From Apodemus sylvaticus (lineage: Eukaryota; Chordata; Mammalia; Rodentia; Muridae), in NCBI RefSeq assembly GCF_947179515.1, contig NC_067477.1:71800801-71864800 (forward strand): a stretch of DNA of 64,000 nt. The letters are read 5' to 3'. How positions within the stretch are numbered: position 1 is the stretch's first letter; the number at the start of each line of letters is the position of its first letter. Shown here piece after piece: positions 20,109-30,388 of this stretch. A program made the position numbers and the translations under genes. Under the pieces are notes generated by a model. That model was not told where the DNA came from, searched no databases, and saw only the letters and a program-made list of their open reading frames with translations.

Positions 20109-22019
20109 TAGGATACTTCTTCCCACTTAGGATATTTGACTGCTGGTGCTAAGCTATCCTTCCCTATTTAGTACAATTCTCATTAAAAAAAAATTGATTT
20201 ACTTAGAATTATCTGCACATTATTATCTGCACATATTAATCAGAAGCAAGTATTTGTTTTGTGTACATATATAAGTAATAAAAGAAATGCCCACATTTAA
20301 TAATATTCCTGCTGCAGCATATTATGTAGATGAGGCCTATATATACTGAATGAGAAGGCCTTTCAGTCTCCAATAGTGGGGGGATGTTCGCCTTACTCTA
20401 ACCATTGCTTAGGAGGGGACTAGTCTGGGGCCAGAGGATGACATAGTGCTCACACCTGGACCATCAAGAAATTAACTTAGTGGCTGAATGAATCAGTTCA
20501 CAGAACCTTTAAATCCTGCCTGTTTCTAATCCCATTCTATCCCATTAGTGACGGCTGTGTCCTCAGCCCCAGTCTCGTGCATCCCTCCATCTCCTGGTTC
20601 ATAATTACTTTTTTTTTTCAAAATGCTCTTGCCTACTGATTATACCCTCACTTAGTCATCATAATTTTTATATAATGTACATATTGTTTGTAATGTGTCA
20701 TTTTCCTTTATATTGTTACATTGTAAACATGCTGTGTTAAAATATGTTAAATTGGTTTAAACAAGTTTCCTTTTTAGATGCCTTTAATTTAGCTCACATT
20801 GGTCTAAATTCATGAAGAACCATATATTAAACACTCTTGAATAGCTTCTATGAAAAGCAACTTAATTTATGATGTTTAGTATTATACATTATACAGTTTC
20901 TTTATTTTTCACTCAGTTCATCATGCTGTGAAAATTCATGAATATTTAACTATTAAATGAAATGCAAAATTTTCATTATCATTTTATTGAAAACTTGACA
21001 TCTTAAAATACCATACATACCATTAGTATTCTAATGCATTGTCACCTTATTGAAAAATGCTGCTAAAAAACAATGCAGCCATTCAGAAAAAAAAAATTTT
21101 GTCCGCCCAAGGCTATTAACTATAGTTCTACACATACATTAGTGACAAATAAGTGAGGCAGCCAATGCTCACAAAAGATGTCACTAAAATGCTAGGAAAC
21201 AACTGTAACCATAGAAACCTACTCACACTGCAATCTGAACATCTTTTGTCAGTGTGTGACTAGAAATGAGATGCTTAAAATCATTAGACTATCAAAAAAT
21301 CTGAACATCTCTCCATTGAAATTTACATATTTAAATATTTTGAAACCTGCAAAAACTTCAACATGATACTTCTATAAAATATTGTTTCAGATCCTAGCCC
21401 TCAACTATCAGTTTAGATATAACAACAAAAATTATACATGAAGACTTACAATTTTTCTCCCTCTTTCTTTAGGCTACATGCATTGTCTGAGGAGCCTAAA
21501 CAAACACCCCAGAGAGCAGAGGTTAGCTGTGGGGCTGTCTACACTTCCTGTTCCCATCTTTACCATGGTGCCATCCTTCACCTCTCCTTTCTCTCTAGAA
21601 CAATCACTGGCTTAAATTGTACCTGTTCCAGGGAGACAAGTTTGCAGGTTTCATAAGCCTTCATGACAGTAAGTACAAAATTGTCTTAGATAATGAGATA
21701 TTTAAATAAAGGATTTGACAAACCAGTGTAGGAGAGCGTGAGTTTGGATGAATGCGGCACAGCCTTTGCAACCGTGGATATGGAGCTGGATTTTTTTTTT
21801 TCTCCCTGTCTTCATCTTCTCAGAAACTCCTGAAAGGTCTAGTTATTTAGCTGAATGCTCTGCATTTAAGGGGCAGTGGAAGTCATTTTCCTTGAAACAT
21901 CCATTTGAAACTAAAGGTTAAGAAACTCCTTGAGCAGGCAGGATGATTGAGACTTTAATGTTTTTAAATTGCAGGAATTTAGAAACTCCCTTCGCCCCCA
22001 GAGCCCTCATCCTAAAACA
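20109..22019. other. A+T-rich unique non-coding DNA
   Basis: About 1.9 kb with no gene or firm repeat. It has T- and A-runs near 20608 and 21089, and much of 20660-21010 is very A+T rich, as in old decayed LINE sequence, but no family could be matched. Confidence 0.4.
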
Positions 22020-22140
22020 TTTCTGAAGTGCTCATTGCATGCCAGGCCCCACCCTAGGCACACGGGGTGACCAAAGCAATGCTCCCCACGTGTGGATCTC
22101 ACTTCTTACTGGGAGATGGACAAGGAACAATGGAAGTGTG
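22020..22140 (+). mobile_element. L2 LINE 3' end relic
   Basis: The order 'ctcattgcatgccaggccc', 'accctaggcacacggggtga', 'ccaaagcaatgctccccac', 'tctcacttcttactgggaga', then 'tggacaaggaac' follows the mammal-wide L2 3' consensus (catgtgccaggcact..ctaggcactggggatac..gtgaacaa..ctcatggagcttac..agtgggagac). It is degenerate. Confidence 0.65.
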
Positions 22141-23159
22141 TATTACAAGTCTGCATAGTTTTGTTCTCAAAGCACCCACCATTGGCATATGGCCATTGTT
22201 CTAGGCTTTGGTCCCTGGACAGCACAGTGCATGGGCACTGCTGGAGTTTTTACCCTGGAGGAATTGGGAAGAAAAATTTAACAGATAGATGCATAGAGGC
22301 ACTTGGCTAGGGAGGAAAGGGAACGCTGCAATTGTCCATATGATTAGCAGTCATGGCACAGATAAGGGGTTCAATGGAGCCGTTTTCAAAGCTTGGAGAT
22401 GTTTCAAAAATACAGTGTCTGGTGATCTATCTACTCTTTCTCATTATATTTATCCTAATCTAGAAATCCCCTTTTCTGTGGAAAATGAAACTATTTTCCT
22501 TTATGAGTGATTAATTTCAGTTTCCCATTAGTTATTTTCCATAAAATTCAGTGAATCAACCTTATTAAAGAATACATACACATTGTGTGAATGTATGCAT
22601 CTATATGTCTGCCTGTATGTGAAATGCATGCATATGATATCCTTTTGACTATTGGCATTGTGTTGGAAGTCTTCTGAAAGCGTCATCTGCATTCTCCTGT
22701 GAGCCTCGAAAGCACTTGCTAAGACTGGTCATCAGAATCAACTCTGTTCCAGTAGCAAACACTGAGAATGAGACCAGTGTAGAAAGAGACAGAAAGGTAC
22801 ATCGCTGGCTGGTGGTACTGTTGGGCCTTGGTCATGAATCTCTCAGACTTCGAAGCCTGTGTCTGCTTCTCCTTCAGCTACCACCTACTCCAGAGAGAAC
22901 TCTCCATGCAACACAGCCTGCATGCTTCCCGTATGCTTAATCACAGGTGGTGTCGTCTACTTTCCATGGAGATGGCTGTGTTCTACACACTGAGTTCCAA
23001 TTCTTTTTTACACAGCTACAAAAACAAAGAGCCCCAATGTCTGTGATGTTCATCTGCAGCTGGGCATACAGGGATGGGGTGCGGATGGGGTTAAAAACGG
23101 AGCTCCTCACAATTGCTTAGTGATGATCTCTGCTGAGTGATGTTTAGGCTCTTAGAATG
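22141..23159. other. Unique non-coding DNA
   Basis: No gene or repeat is recognised. Short frames on the plus strand have no domain character. Confidence 0.4.
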
Positions 23160-23285
23160 GTAAGGGACCTTGAGGTTACCTAACTCTCATTTTATTGATG
23201 AGTAAATAGGGAGGAAGAGCTGGTGTGAAGCTTAATTACTGAATTAGCCAGTTAGCAGCAGAGTCAGGGTTGAATCCAGGAACAC
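23160..23285 (-). mobile_element. MIR-type SINE relic, antisense
   Basis: 'gggaccttgaggttacctaa', 'ctcattttattgatgagtaa', 'agttagcagcagagtcaggg' and 'ttgaatccagg' follow the antisense MIR consensus, including the decayed 'cattttacagatgaggaaact' core and 'gcagagctgggattcgaaccc' end. Confidence 0.65.
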
Positions 23286-23313
23286 TGCGAAAGCATGCAC
23301 TCTTGAATAAACT

Positions 23314-23314
<1 letters not shown>

Positions 23315-23369
<55 letters not shown>

Positions 23370-23389
23370 GTGTGTGTGTGTATGTGTGT
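23315..23389. repeat. (CT)n then (GT)n compound microsatellite
   Basis: 51 bases of perfect CT repeat at 23315-23365, then (TG)n at 23369-23389. Translations across it are pure Leu-Ser or Arg-Glu dipeptides and are not genes. Confidence 0.97.
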
Positions 23390-26300
23390 TCACATTCGCA
23401 CGTGTGTGAGTGTGTGCAGATATTCAGAGAACCAGAACACGGTCTCATGATATTATATACTCCCTGGTACATACTGAGACTTCTCTGTGACTTAGATTTG
23501 ATTTCCAGCATAAATTTGACTTCTGGGTTCCCAGCTTTGTTTTTCATCTGATTTCCTTTGTGATTATTTAAACTGTCAACTGTAATGGCACACATCACCT
23601 TGATCCATGGGACGCACAGAAGGAAGAAAGAGCTGGAGGATCGACTTGGCCTCACTCATTAGAGTGTCTGTTTCTCACTCTAAACTCCTGGCTGAGACTC
23701 AGGCTTCTCAGATTTTCTTGACAGTATGGACTCACTGACATTTAGAATCTATTATGCAAAAACACAAATACACATCCTACATATTTATAGACTAGATATC
23801 CATGATGCAATCATGGCCCATACATGTGATTTTTTCCCTTGTAGTACAATGTGCTATGAAGTAGTTACTATGCCTTTTCAGATAATAGAAAAGACTGAGT
23901 GTGAAAAAAGTTCTTTATCAAGTGAACAAAGTCACCAAAATTTAATGATTTGGAGCAGGAACTTACTCTTTAGCCTCTGCTCTGCTAGTCTTTGAGTGGG
24001 CTTGGATTCAATTCCCCAGTCACCAGTGTGATATCAAATCTTACGTTGTAAGTGGTTTCTGTCCACATTGCAACCCAATAGCTAGCTATTTGCTTTTCTT
24101 CCAGCACTCTGCTGCACACTGCCTCTACCTGAGGGCAGGAAGCACTATTAATCATTCCTTTGCCCTTTATTGAACCCAATTCTTCTCAGTGTCTCAGCCT
24201 TGCAGGGCAGGGGGAAACCAGCTTAGGCAGACCACCCAGAATTCCATAGAAAAGTGGTCAGCCTGAGTGCAGGTGGTTGGTCTCCTGCTCAGGTTTCTGT
24301 TTAGACCATTAGGCTTGCCCTGATGGGCACTTAAGAGTATTAACTCTTTCTTTCCCAAGCATTGGAGAAGTTTCCAAATGTTCCAGATTTTCTGGCTGAA
24401 TTGGAACATTCTGCAGATAAGTGGATATTGCAGTGATGACAGCAAGACCCAGAGAAGGTACAGGCCAGGGCCTGAGTGAGGGTCACACAGTTCCGTACTT
24501 TTCAGTTCCGTCCACTCTTTGATGAGTGAGAAGTGTTTTGAATAATAGAAATAGAGATCCAGTTGATTTGGGGGGGGGGGCTTTGGGAAAGCTATGACAT
24601 CACAGAGGTTTCCAGCCTCTGTTTTCCAATAATCTAAAATTTACCATTAAAACCTTACTCATTTTGCTTAAGATTTTGCCATGTGTAAGATAGTAATGCC
24701 CTTAGGAGAGTCAGCCTATCAAGTCTTATGAATTAAGTAAATCTTTGAGAAGTGAATCTGGGTGCATTCATCCTAAGATTCTGATAGGAATATACACATG
24801 ACAGAGTAATGGAACCAGAGAGGCTGGATTGCTGGGAATACTTCCCATTATTAGTGAAGGCTTGCTCTTCAACTCAGGAATTGTCACAGGAGGCAGGCAG
24901 AGGGAATGGCAAGGAAAGAGATTTGGAGTCCAGGGGTCAGAAAGTGGGAGACTGATAAGGCACAGTTTTGATGTGCTTTCGATGAAAACACTGGGCAGAA
25001 AGGAAATGGTGGGCTTGGAGGGGCAGCACCGAGGATGGAACTTAATGCCGTTCTGTAACATTCTGGGCTCAGGCAGAAATCAGTGCTTCTGTTTTGAAGA
25101 TCATTGGGTTTCTTTGTCCCTCTCCTCTTTTCCAGGAATACTTTCAGTAGCGCACACATGCATGGAGATTTGGTAAATACTGAATTCAATTAAAATTCAG
25201 ACCATGGTAAGCATTTTTCACAAGTCTGTTCACATAATACTACTACCCCACCGAGCAGACCCAGAGGCTTCTGCTGCACAGTTTGAAAGGGAAGCTCCTC
25301 ATTTTGGCTTCTTCCCTCCAGGAGCCAATGTCTTCTCTGGGCAGAGCTTCCCTGCAAGTTCTCCTTTTTCAGTTATGAGCTCCTCCATATCATAGTGCCT
25401 TGTAAAGGATCGCATCTCCTCTGGTCTTCAGTGATGCTCTCAGACTTGGTGTTTTCCGTAATTTTTTTTTTCATTTGCTAAAACTGTAACCATTTTTAGT
25501 AGCCAGCTATACACTTTCTTCCGCACATCCATAAAGCAATTCTGAGCCCAGAATTCCATACACGTGGAGTAGGATTTTGACTGTTAGGAATGTGGTTAGT
25601 AGATAATGTGTAGGTGGTAGGATGATTAGGGGATGGAATGACTGAAGTTATTAGCTCTGGGAAAGGATTCATTACCTCTTGACCTGAAGACTGACTCAGA
25701 AGTACAGCGACAGAGAGGGATTTGGAGGCAGGACGCCAACCAGATGTAATTGGGAATGTTAAGAGTTACTTTGATTCTGAAATAAGTAATGAAATAATAC
25801 TATAAGGGTTATCAGAACTTATTTCAATGTTATGGTTCTATTACAATCCATAGGTATTAGTAAAAGAAATCCTCGGAATAAATATGCACACATTTCTTTA
25901 TTTTCTACCATTAATACTTGATTTAGTTTTTGTGCACACGCTTGGGAATTTGCTCACCTGACTAGAGGGTTTAATTAGGATCAATCTGGGGTTTGGTTCC
26001 TATAGTGCTTTGATTCTTGCCACTGTTCCTTGTGGTTATTAACTAGCTCTGTCCAGATGGAGACGTACTGGTCCTTACTGTGCAAGTCTATCATGGTCTT
26101 CTTGGAGGAGGGAGAGTGAAGTGAGGGAAGTTAACATTGCCCTAGATGCCTGCCTCATATCGAATCTTCATAGTCATGACTTACAGGGTCAGCTTAACGC
26201 TTAAAGCCCCACAATCCGCAACACCCACCTTCAGGCACATCTTAACAGAGAGAATTCCAGCATTCTTCCAACTAAGAGGCTGAAATACCCATCCTTCTGT

Positions 26301-26623
26301 AAAAAGATTATGCTTCCCAGAAGTCAGGCCACCTTCCCTCTTCAACTCTTAAAACACAAAATGTCCTTAACAGAAAGTTAAATATCATTCCTCAAGAGAT
26401 ATTCCATTCCCACCCATCTTCATAATTTCTAAACTGGGAAAAAAATAGTGATTTTTTTTTATACCTAAGAAGTCAATTTTCCTCAGTAAAAAACCAAGGA
26501 TATATTTCAGCATATCTTCTCATTATGACTTAGAAAAAGCTGAAATCTCAGGAACCATCCTTTCTGCTTTAGATAAAGTTAGTGGCAACTCTGTAAATGT
26601 ATACTGAGCTATCCTTTTTTCAA
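23390..26623. other. Long unique non-coding block
   Basis: About 3.2 kb without a firm interspersed repeat or gene. It contains an 11-base G run at about 24570-24580. A weak MIR-like string 'gagtgagggtcacacagtt' lies near 24470. Frames on both strands at 24768-25189 overlap each other and have no domain. Confidence 0.45.
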
Positions 26624-27217
26624 AAAATTTTTATTGAATATATTCTTCATTTATGTTTCAAATGTTACACCCTTTCCCGGTTTTCCTCCTCCCAGAAAAA
26701 CCCCCAACCCACCCTTCCACTTCCTGCCTCCAAGAAGATGCCCTTCAGCCCAACCCACTCCCACCTAACCCCCCCCCCCTTGAATTCCCCATGCTGGGGC
26801 ATCTATCAAGCCTTCATAGGACCAAGGACCACTCCTCCCACCGATGCCCAACAAGGCATTCCTCTGCCACAATTGCACCTGGAACCATGTGTACCCCTTG
26901 GTTGATGGTTTAGTCCCTGGGATCCCTGTGGGGTCTGGTTGGCTGACATTGTCATTCTTCCCATGGGGCTGCAAACTCTTCAGTTCCTCCAGTCCTCCCT
27001 CCAACTCCTCCACTGGGGACCCCACGCTCAGTCCAATGGTTGGCTGCTAGCATCTGCCTCTGTGTCTCTAAAGCTCTGGTAGAGCCCCCCAGGAGACAGC
27101 CATATCAGGCTTCTGTCGGCAAGCAGTTCTTGTCATCCATAATAGTGTCAGGATTTGGTGACTGTTTATAGGACAGTCTCTGGGTGGCCTTTCCTTCAGT
27201 CTCTGCCCCACTCTTTG
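26624..27217 (-). mobile_element. L1 (Lx-like) 3'UTR fragment, antisense
   Basis: It starts with the antisense 3' end ('tttttattgaatatattc', 'tttcaaatgttacaccct'), then a C-rich block, then the Lx-type 3'UTR modules 'agtccaatggttggctgcta', 'cctctgtgtctctaaagctc', 'caggagacagccatatcagg', 'agtgtcaggatttggtgact' and 'ggcctttccttcagtctctg'. It is cut off after 'ccactctttgt'. Short frames on both strands here are L1 3'UTR shadows. Confidence 0.9.
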
Positions 27218-27402
27218 TTTGAACCATCTTTTGTGCAGTCACATATATGTCATTTTTTTCCTTTTATTAAAAATAGTTTTTTTCTCTTACATAATATATC
27301 CTGATAATGGTTTTCCCTCTTTCTACTCCTCCTCTTCCTCCCTACTTCCTTCCCCATCCAGATCTACTCCCTTTCTCTCACTCATTACAAAACAAACAGG
27401 TG

Positions 27403-27612
27403 GGTCTGGAGAAATGGCTCCACAGTTAGGAGCACTGGATGATCCGCTAGAGAACTGGTATTTAACTCCCAGGACCCACATGGCCCCTTACGACTGTCTA
27501 TAATTCCAGTCTATAATGCAGGGGATCCATGTCACCAGGAATGTGTGTGGTGCACATATATATGCAAGCAGGTAAAATACCCATAAACATAAAATAATAA
27601 ATAATTTTTAAA
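27403..27612 (+). mobile_element. B3 SINE, sense, inside old L1
   Basis: 'gggtctggagaaatggctcc' is the tRNA-like head. It is followed by 'ttaactcccaggacccacat', 'gactgtctataattccag', 'gcaggggatccatgtcacca', 'catatatatgcaagcagg', an AATAAA-type 3' end and T/A tail. The flanks aacaaacaggt and agaacacaggt suggest an imperfect target duplication. Confidence 0.88.
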
Positions 27613-28007
27613 AGAACACAGGTTTCTAAGGGATGATAAAAGAAAATGAAACAAAAACTAACACTGGCAGTGGACAAAATGAACAGAAGGAAAGGAGCCC
27701 AAGGGAAGTCCCAAGAAACAGAGACCCTGGAGTGGAAACTTAAAGGTTCTTTGTAAGGTCAGTTGTGTTGGATGTTGTTTTGCTAAGGCAAACACCTAAA
27801 GAAATGTTTCATTGAAGCGGTTACTGGTGGAAGAATAAGGCAGACATGCGAAGGAAAGTTTAGCTGAAGCAGACACAGGCGAAAAGTTCTGCTAAAGCAA
27901 GCATGTAAAAGGATTCAGCTGGACTTGGGCTTCCTTGGATCGGGCTGATTGGCAGAGTGATATCAGTTGAGACAGACCCACGGAGGACATGTGATATTTG
28001 GAGGGAG

Positions 28008-28016
28008 TATATAAAG
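28008..28016 (+). promoter_or_regulatory. TATA box in the LTR-like insert
   Basis: A canonical tatataaag lies downstream of degenerate tandem units, within the 0.7-kb insert. If the insert is an LTR, this would be the U3 core promoter, directing transcription to the right. The promoter role is inferred. Confidence 0.5.
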
Positions 28017-28415
28017 GACTCGATGGACAGTGACGGAGGATGAGCTAGGCTTGCTTGTAGAGCTAGCTGTGCAACAGTTGTTGGTCTTGAGTTTTTGCTG
28101 ATCTTCCGCTTCACCTAGAGAGGCACAACCACTGATGTCCCTCCTGATCGCTCCTGCTGACTCACGATGGGACTGAGGCCTGGCTGCGTCTGCTAGGTAG
28201 TGCCACCACTCTGCTGATCTGTTTTCTATACTGCCTTTATTGAGCTGCCACTGCTGACCTGTGACCTGTGCACTGAACTGCCGATATCCAGACAACACAG
28301 ATGGGAGTCTCTCCAAAGAACCATCTCTAAACAGGTCCACTTCCCTATACCCTTTATTTTCCCTCTGGTGGGAGGTGGGCTAAACAGGAGGTTAAAGCAC
28401 TTAAGAACCGTCATT

Positions 28416-29465
28416 CTAAATAGCTGAGTAGTATTCCTCTGTGTAAATGAACCACATTTTCTGTATCCATTCTTCTGTCATGGGACATCTGGGTTGTTTC
28501 CAGCTTCTGGCTGTCACAAATAAGACTACTATAAACTCTTTTGCACGTGGGGCATCTTTTGGGTGTAGTCCCAAGAGTGGTATAGCTGGATCTTCAGGTA
28601 GATCTAGTTTCAATTTTCTGAGGAACCTCCAGACTGATTTCCAGAGTGGTTGTACCAGTTTGCAATCCCACCAGCAATGGAGGAGTGTTTTTCTTTCTCC
28701 ACATCCTCTCCAACATGTTTTGTCACCTGTGGTTTTAATCTTAGTCATTCTGATTGGTATAAGGTGGTATCTCAGGGTCATTTTGATTTGCATTTCTCTG
28801 ATCACTAAGGACTTTGAACATTTCTTTAGGTATTTCTCAGCCATTCGAGATTCCTCAGTTGTGAAATCTTGGTTTAGTTCTATAACCCATTTTTGATTGA
28901 GTTGTTTGGTTTTTTGGTGACTAGTTTCTTGAGTTCTTTATATATTTTGAATATTAGCCCTCTATCTGTGGGGTTAGTGAAGATCTATAGGTTGCCAATT
29001 TGTCTTATTGACTATGTCCTTTGCCATACAGAAGCATTCCAGTTTCATGAGGTCCCACTTATCAATTCTTGATATTAGAGCATGAACCATTGGAGTTACG
29101 TTTAGGAAATTTCCCCTTGTACTAATGAGTTCAAGGCTCTTTCCCACTTTCTCTTCTATTAGACTGAGTGTATCTGGTTTTATGTTGAGGTCCTTGATCC
29201 ACTTGGACTTGAACTTTGTGTAAGGTGACAAATATGGATCCATTTTCATTTTTCTACATATAGACAACAAGTTAGACCAGCACCATTTATTAAATATTCT
29301 TTCTTTTTTCCATTGTATATTTTGGCTTCTTTGTCAACGATCAAGTGTCCATAAGTGTGTGGTTTTATTTCTGGATCTTCAATTCTATTCCATTGATCAA
29401 TGTGTCTGTCTCTGTACCAATACCGTGCAGTTTTTAATCATTATTGCTCTGTAGTAAAGCTTTTT
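28416..29465 (-). pseudogene. L1 ORF2 C-terminal remnant in the inverted segment
   Basis: On the minus strand this encodes the C-terminal part of L1 ORF2p, from after the reverse-transcriptase domain through the cysteine-rich C-terminal region. Two frames remain open: 29270-28974 and 28844-28416, in the same phase, separated by nonsense changes near 28975 and beyond. The second frame holds the family's CWRGCGE and LLHCWWDCKLVQPLW signatures, so the C-terminal zinc-knuckle-like region is still readable. There is no N-terminal endonuclease or RT core. The piece is non-functional. Confidence 0.9.
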
Positions 29466-30214
29466 CAGGCAAATGGATGGAATTAGAAAATATCATTCTG
29501 AGTGAAGTAGCTCCGACCCAAAAGGGCATGCATGGTATGCACTCACTAATAAGTGGATGTTCTGGGACATAGGAGGTTGGAGGGACCCTCCATAATGCAC
29601 CAGAGACCTGGGACGTAAGAGACTGTCAAGACTCAAAGGGAGGTACCTAAGATGAAATGCCCAGTAGGGAGAAGGAACTTCCAGCAGGAAGACAGGGCAT
29701 CAAATGAGGGAGAGGAGGGCCATCCCACAGTAACAACTCTGACCCATAATTGTTCCTGTCTGAAAGAATTACAGGGTTGGAAATGGAGAGGAGCCTGAGG
29801 AAAAGAAGGTCCAGTGACAGGCCCAAAGTGGGATCTAGCTTAAGGGGAGGTCCCAAGGCCTGGCACTATTACTGAAGCTATTGAGTGCTCACAAAAAGAG
29901 ACTTAGCATGACCATACTTCTGAAGACCCAACAAGCAGCTGAGAGAGTCAGATGCAGCTGTTATTTGCGCCCAAGCAATGGACAGAAGCAGCTGAACCCT
30001 GCTGTTGAATTAGGGAAGGCTGAAAGAAGTGGAGGAAAAGGGTAATCCTGTAGGAAGACCAGCAGTCTCAATTAATCTGGAGCCCCCAAGATCTCTCAAG
30101 CAGTGGACCACCAACAGGCAGTCCAAACCAGCTGGTATAAGGCCCCCAACACACATACAGTAGAGGACTGCCTGGTCTGTGTTCATTCAGAGATGATGTT
30201 CTTAAAACCCTCAA

Positions 30215-30344
30215 GAGACTGGAGGCCCAGAGGCTGGAGAGATGGCTTAGAGGGTAAGAGCACCAACTGCTTTTCCGAAGGTCATGAGTTCAAATCCCAG
30301 CACCCACATGGTGGCTCCCACCATCTGTAAAGAGATCTGATATA

Positions 30345-30379
<35 letters not shown>

Positions 30380-30388
30380 CTGGAGGCC
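30215..30388 (+). mobile_element. B2 SINE, sense, with perfect 13-base target duplications, inside the twin-primed L1
   Basis: Identical gagactggaggcc copies flank the insert at 30215-30227 and 30376-30388. The SINE (30228-30375) has an intact-looking head 'aggctggagagatggctta', then 'gtcatgagttcaaatcccag', 'cacccacatggtggctccca' and 'ccatctgtaaagagatctga', and is cut short before ending in a (TA)n tail. The perfect duplications make it the youngest layer of the nest. Confidence 0.95.
30346..30375. repeat. (TA)n microsatellite at the B2 tail
   Basis: About 15 TA units replace the usual A-rich B2 3' tail, ending exactly at the downstream target duplication. Confidence 0.95.

Noticed and set aside
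23236..23655. 139-codon minus-strand frame with Arg-Glu repeats
   Set aside because: The repeat part is the (CT)n microsatellite and the rest is a MIR relic and unique DNA; there is no domain.
27963..28340. 125-codon minus-strand frame inside the LTR-like insert
   Set aside because: No recognisable retroviral or cellular domain, and it runs opposite to the TATA box orientation; treated as chance.
28447..28896. 149-codon plus-strand frame
   Set aside because: It is the opposite-strand shadow of the L1 ORF2 C-terminal remnant encoded on the minus strand.
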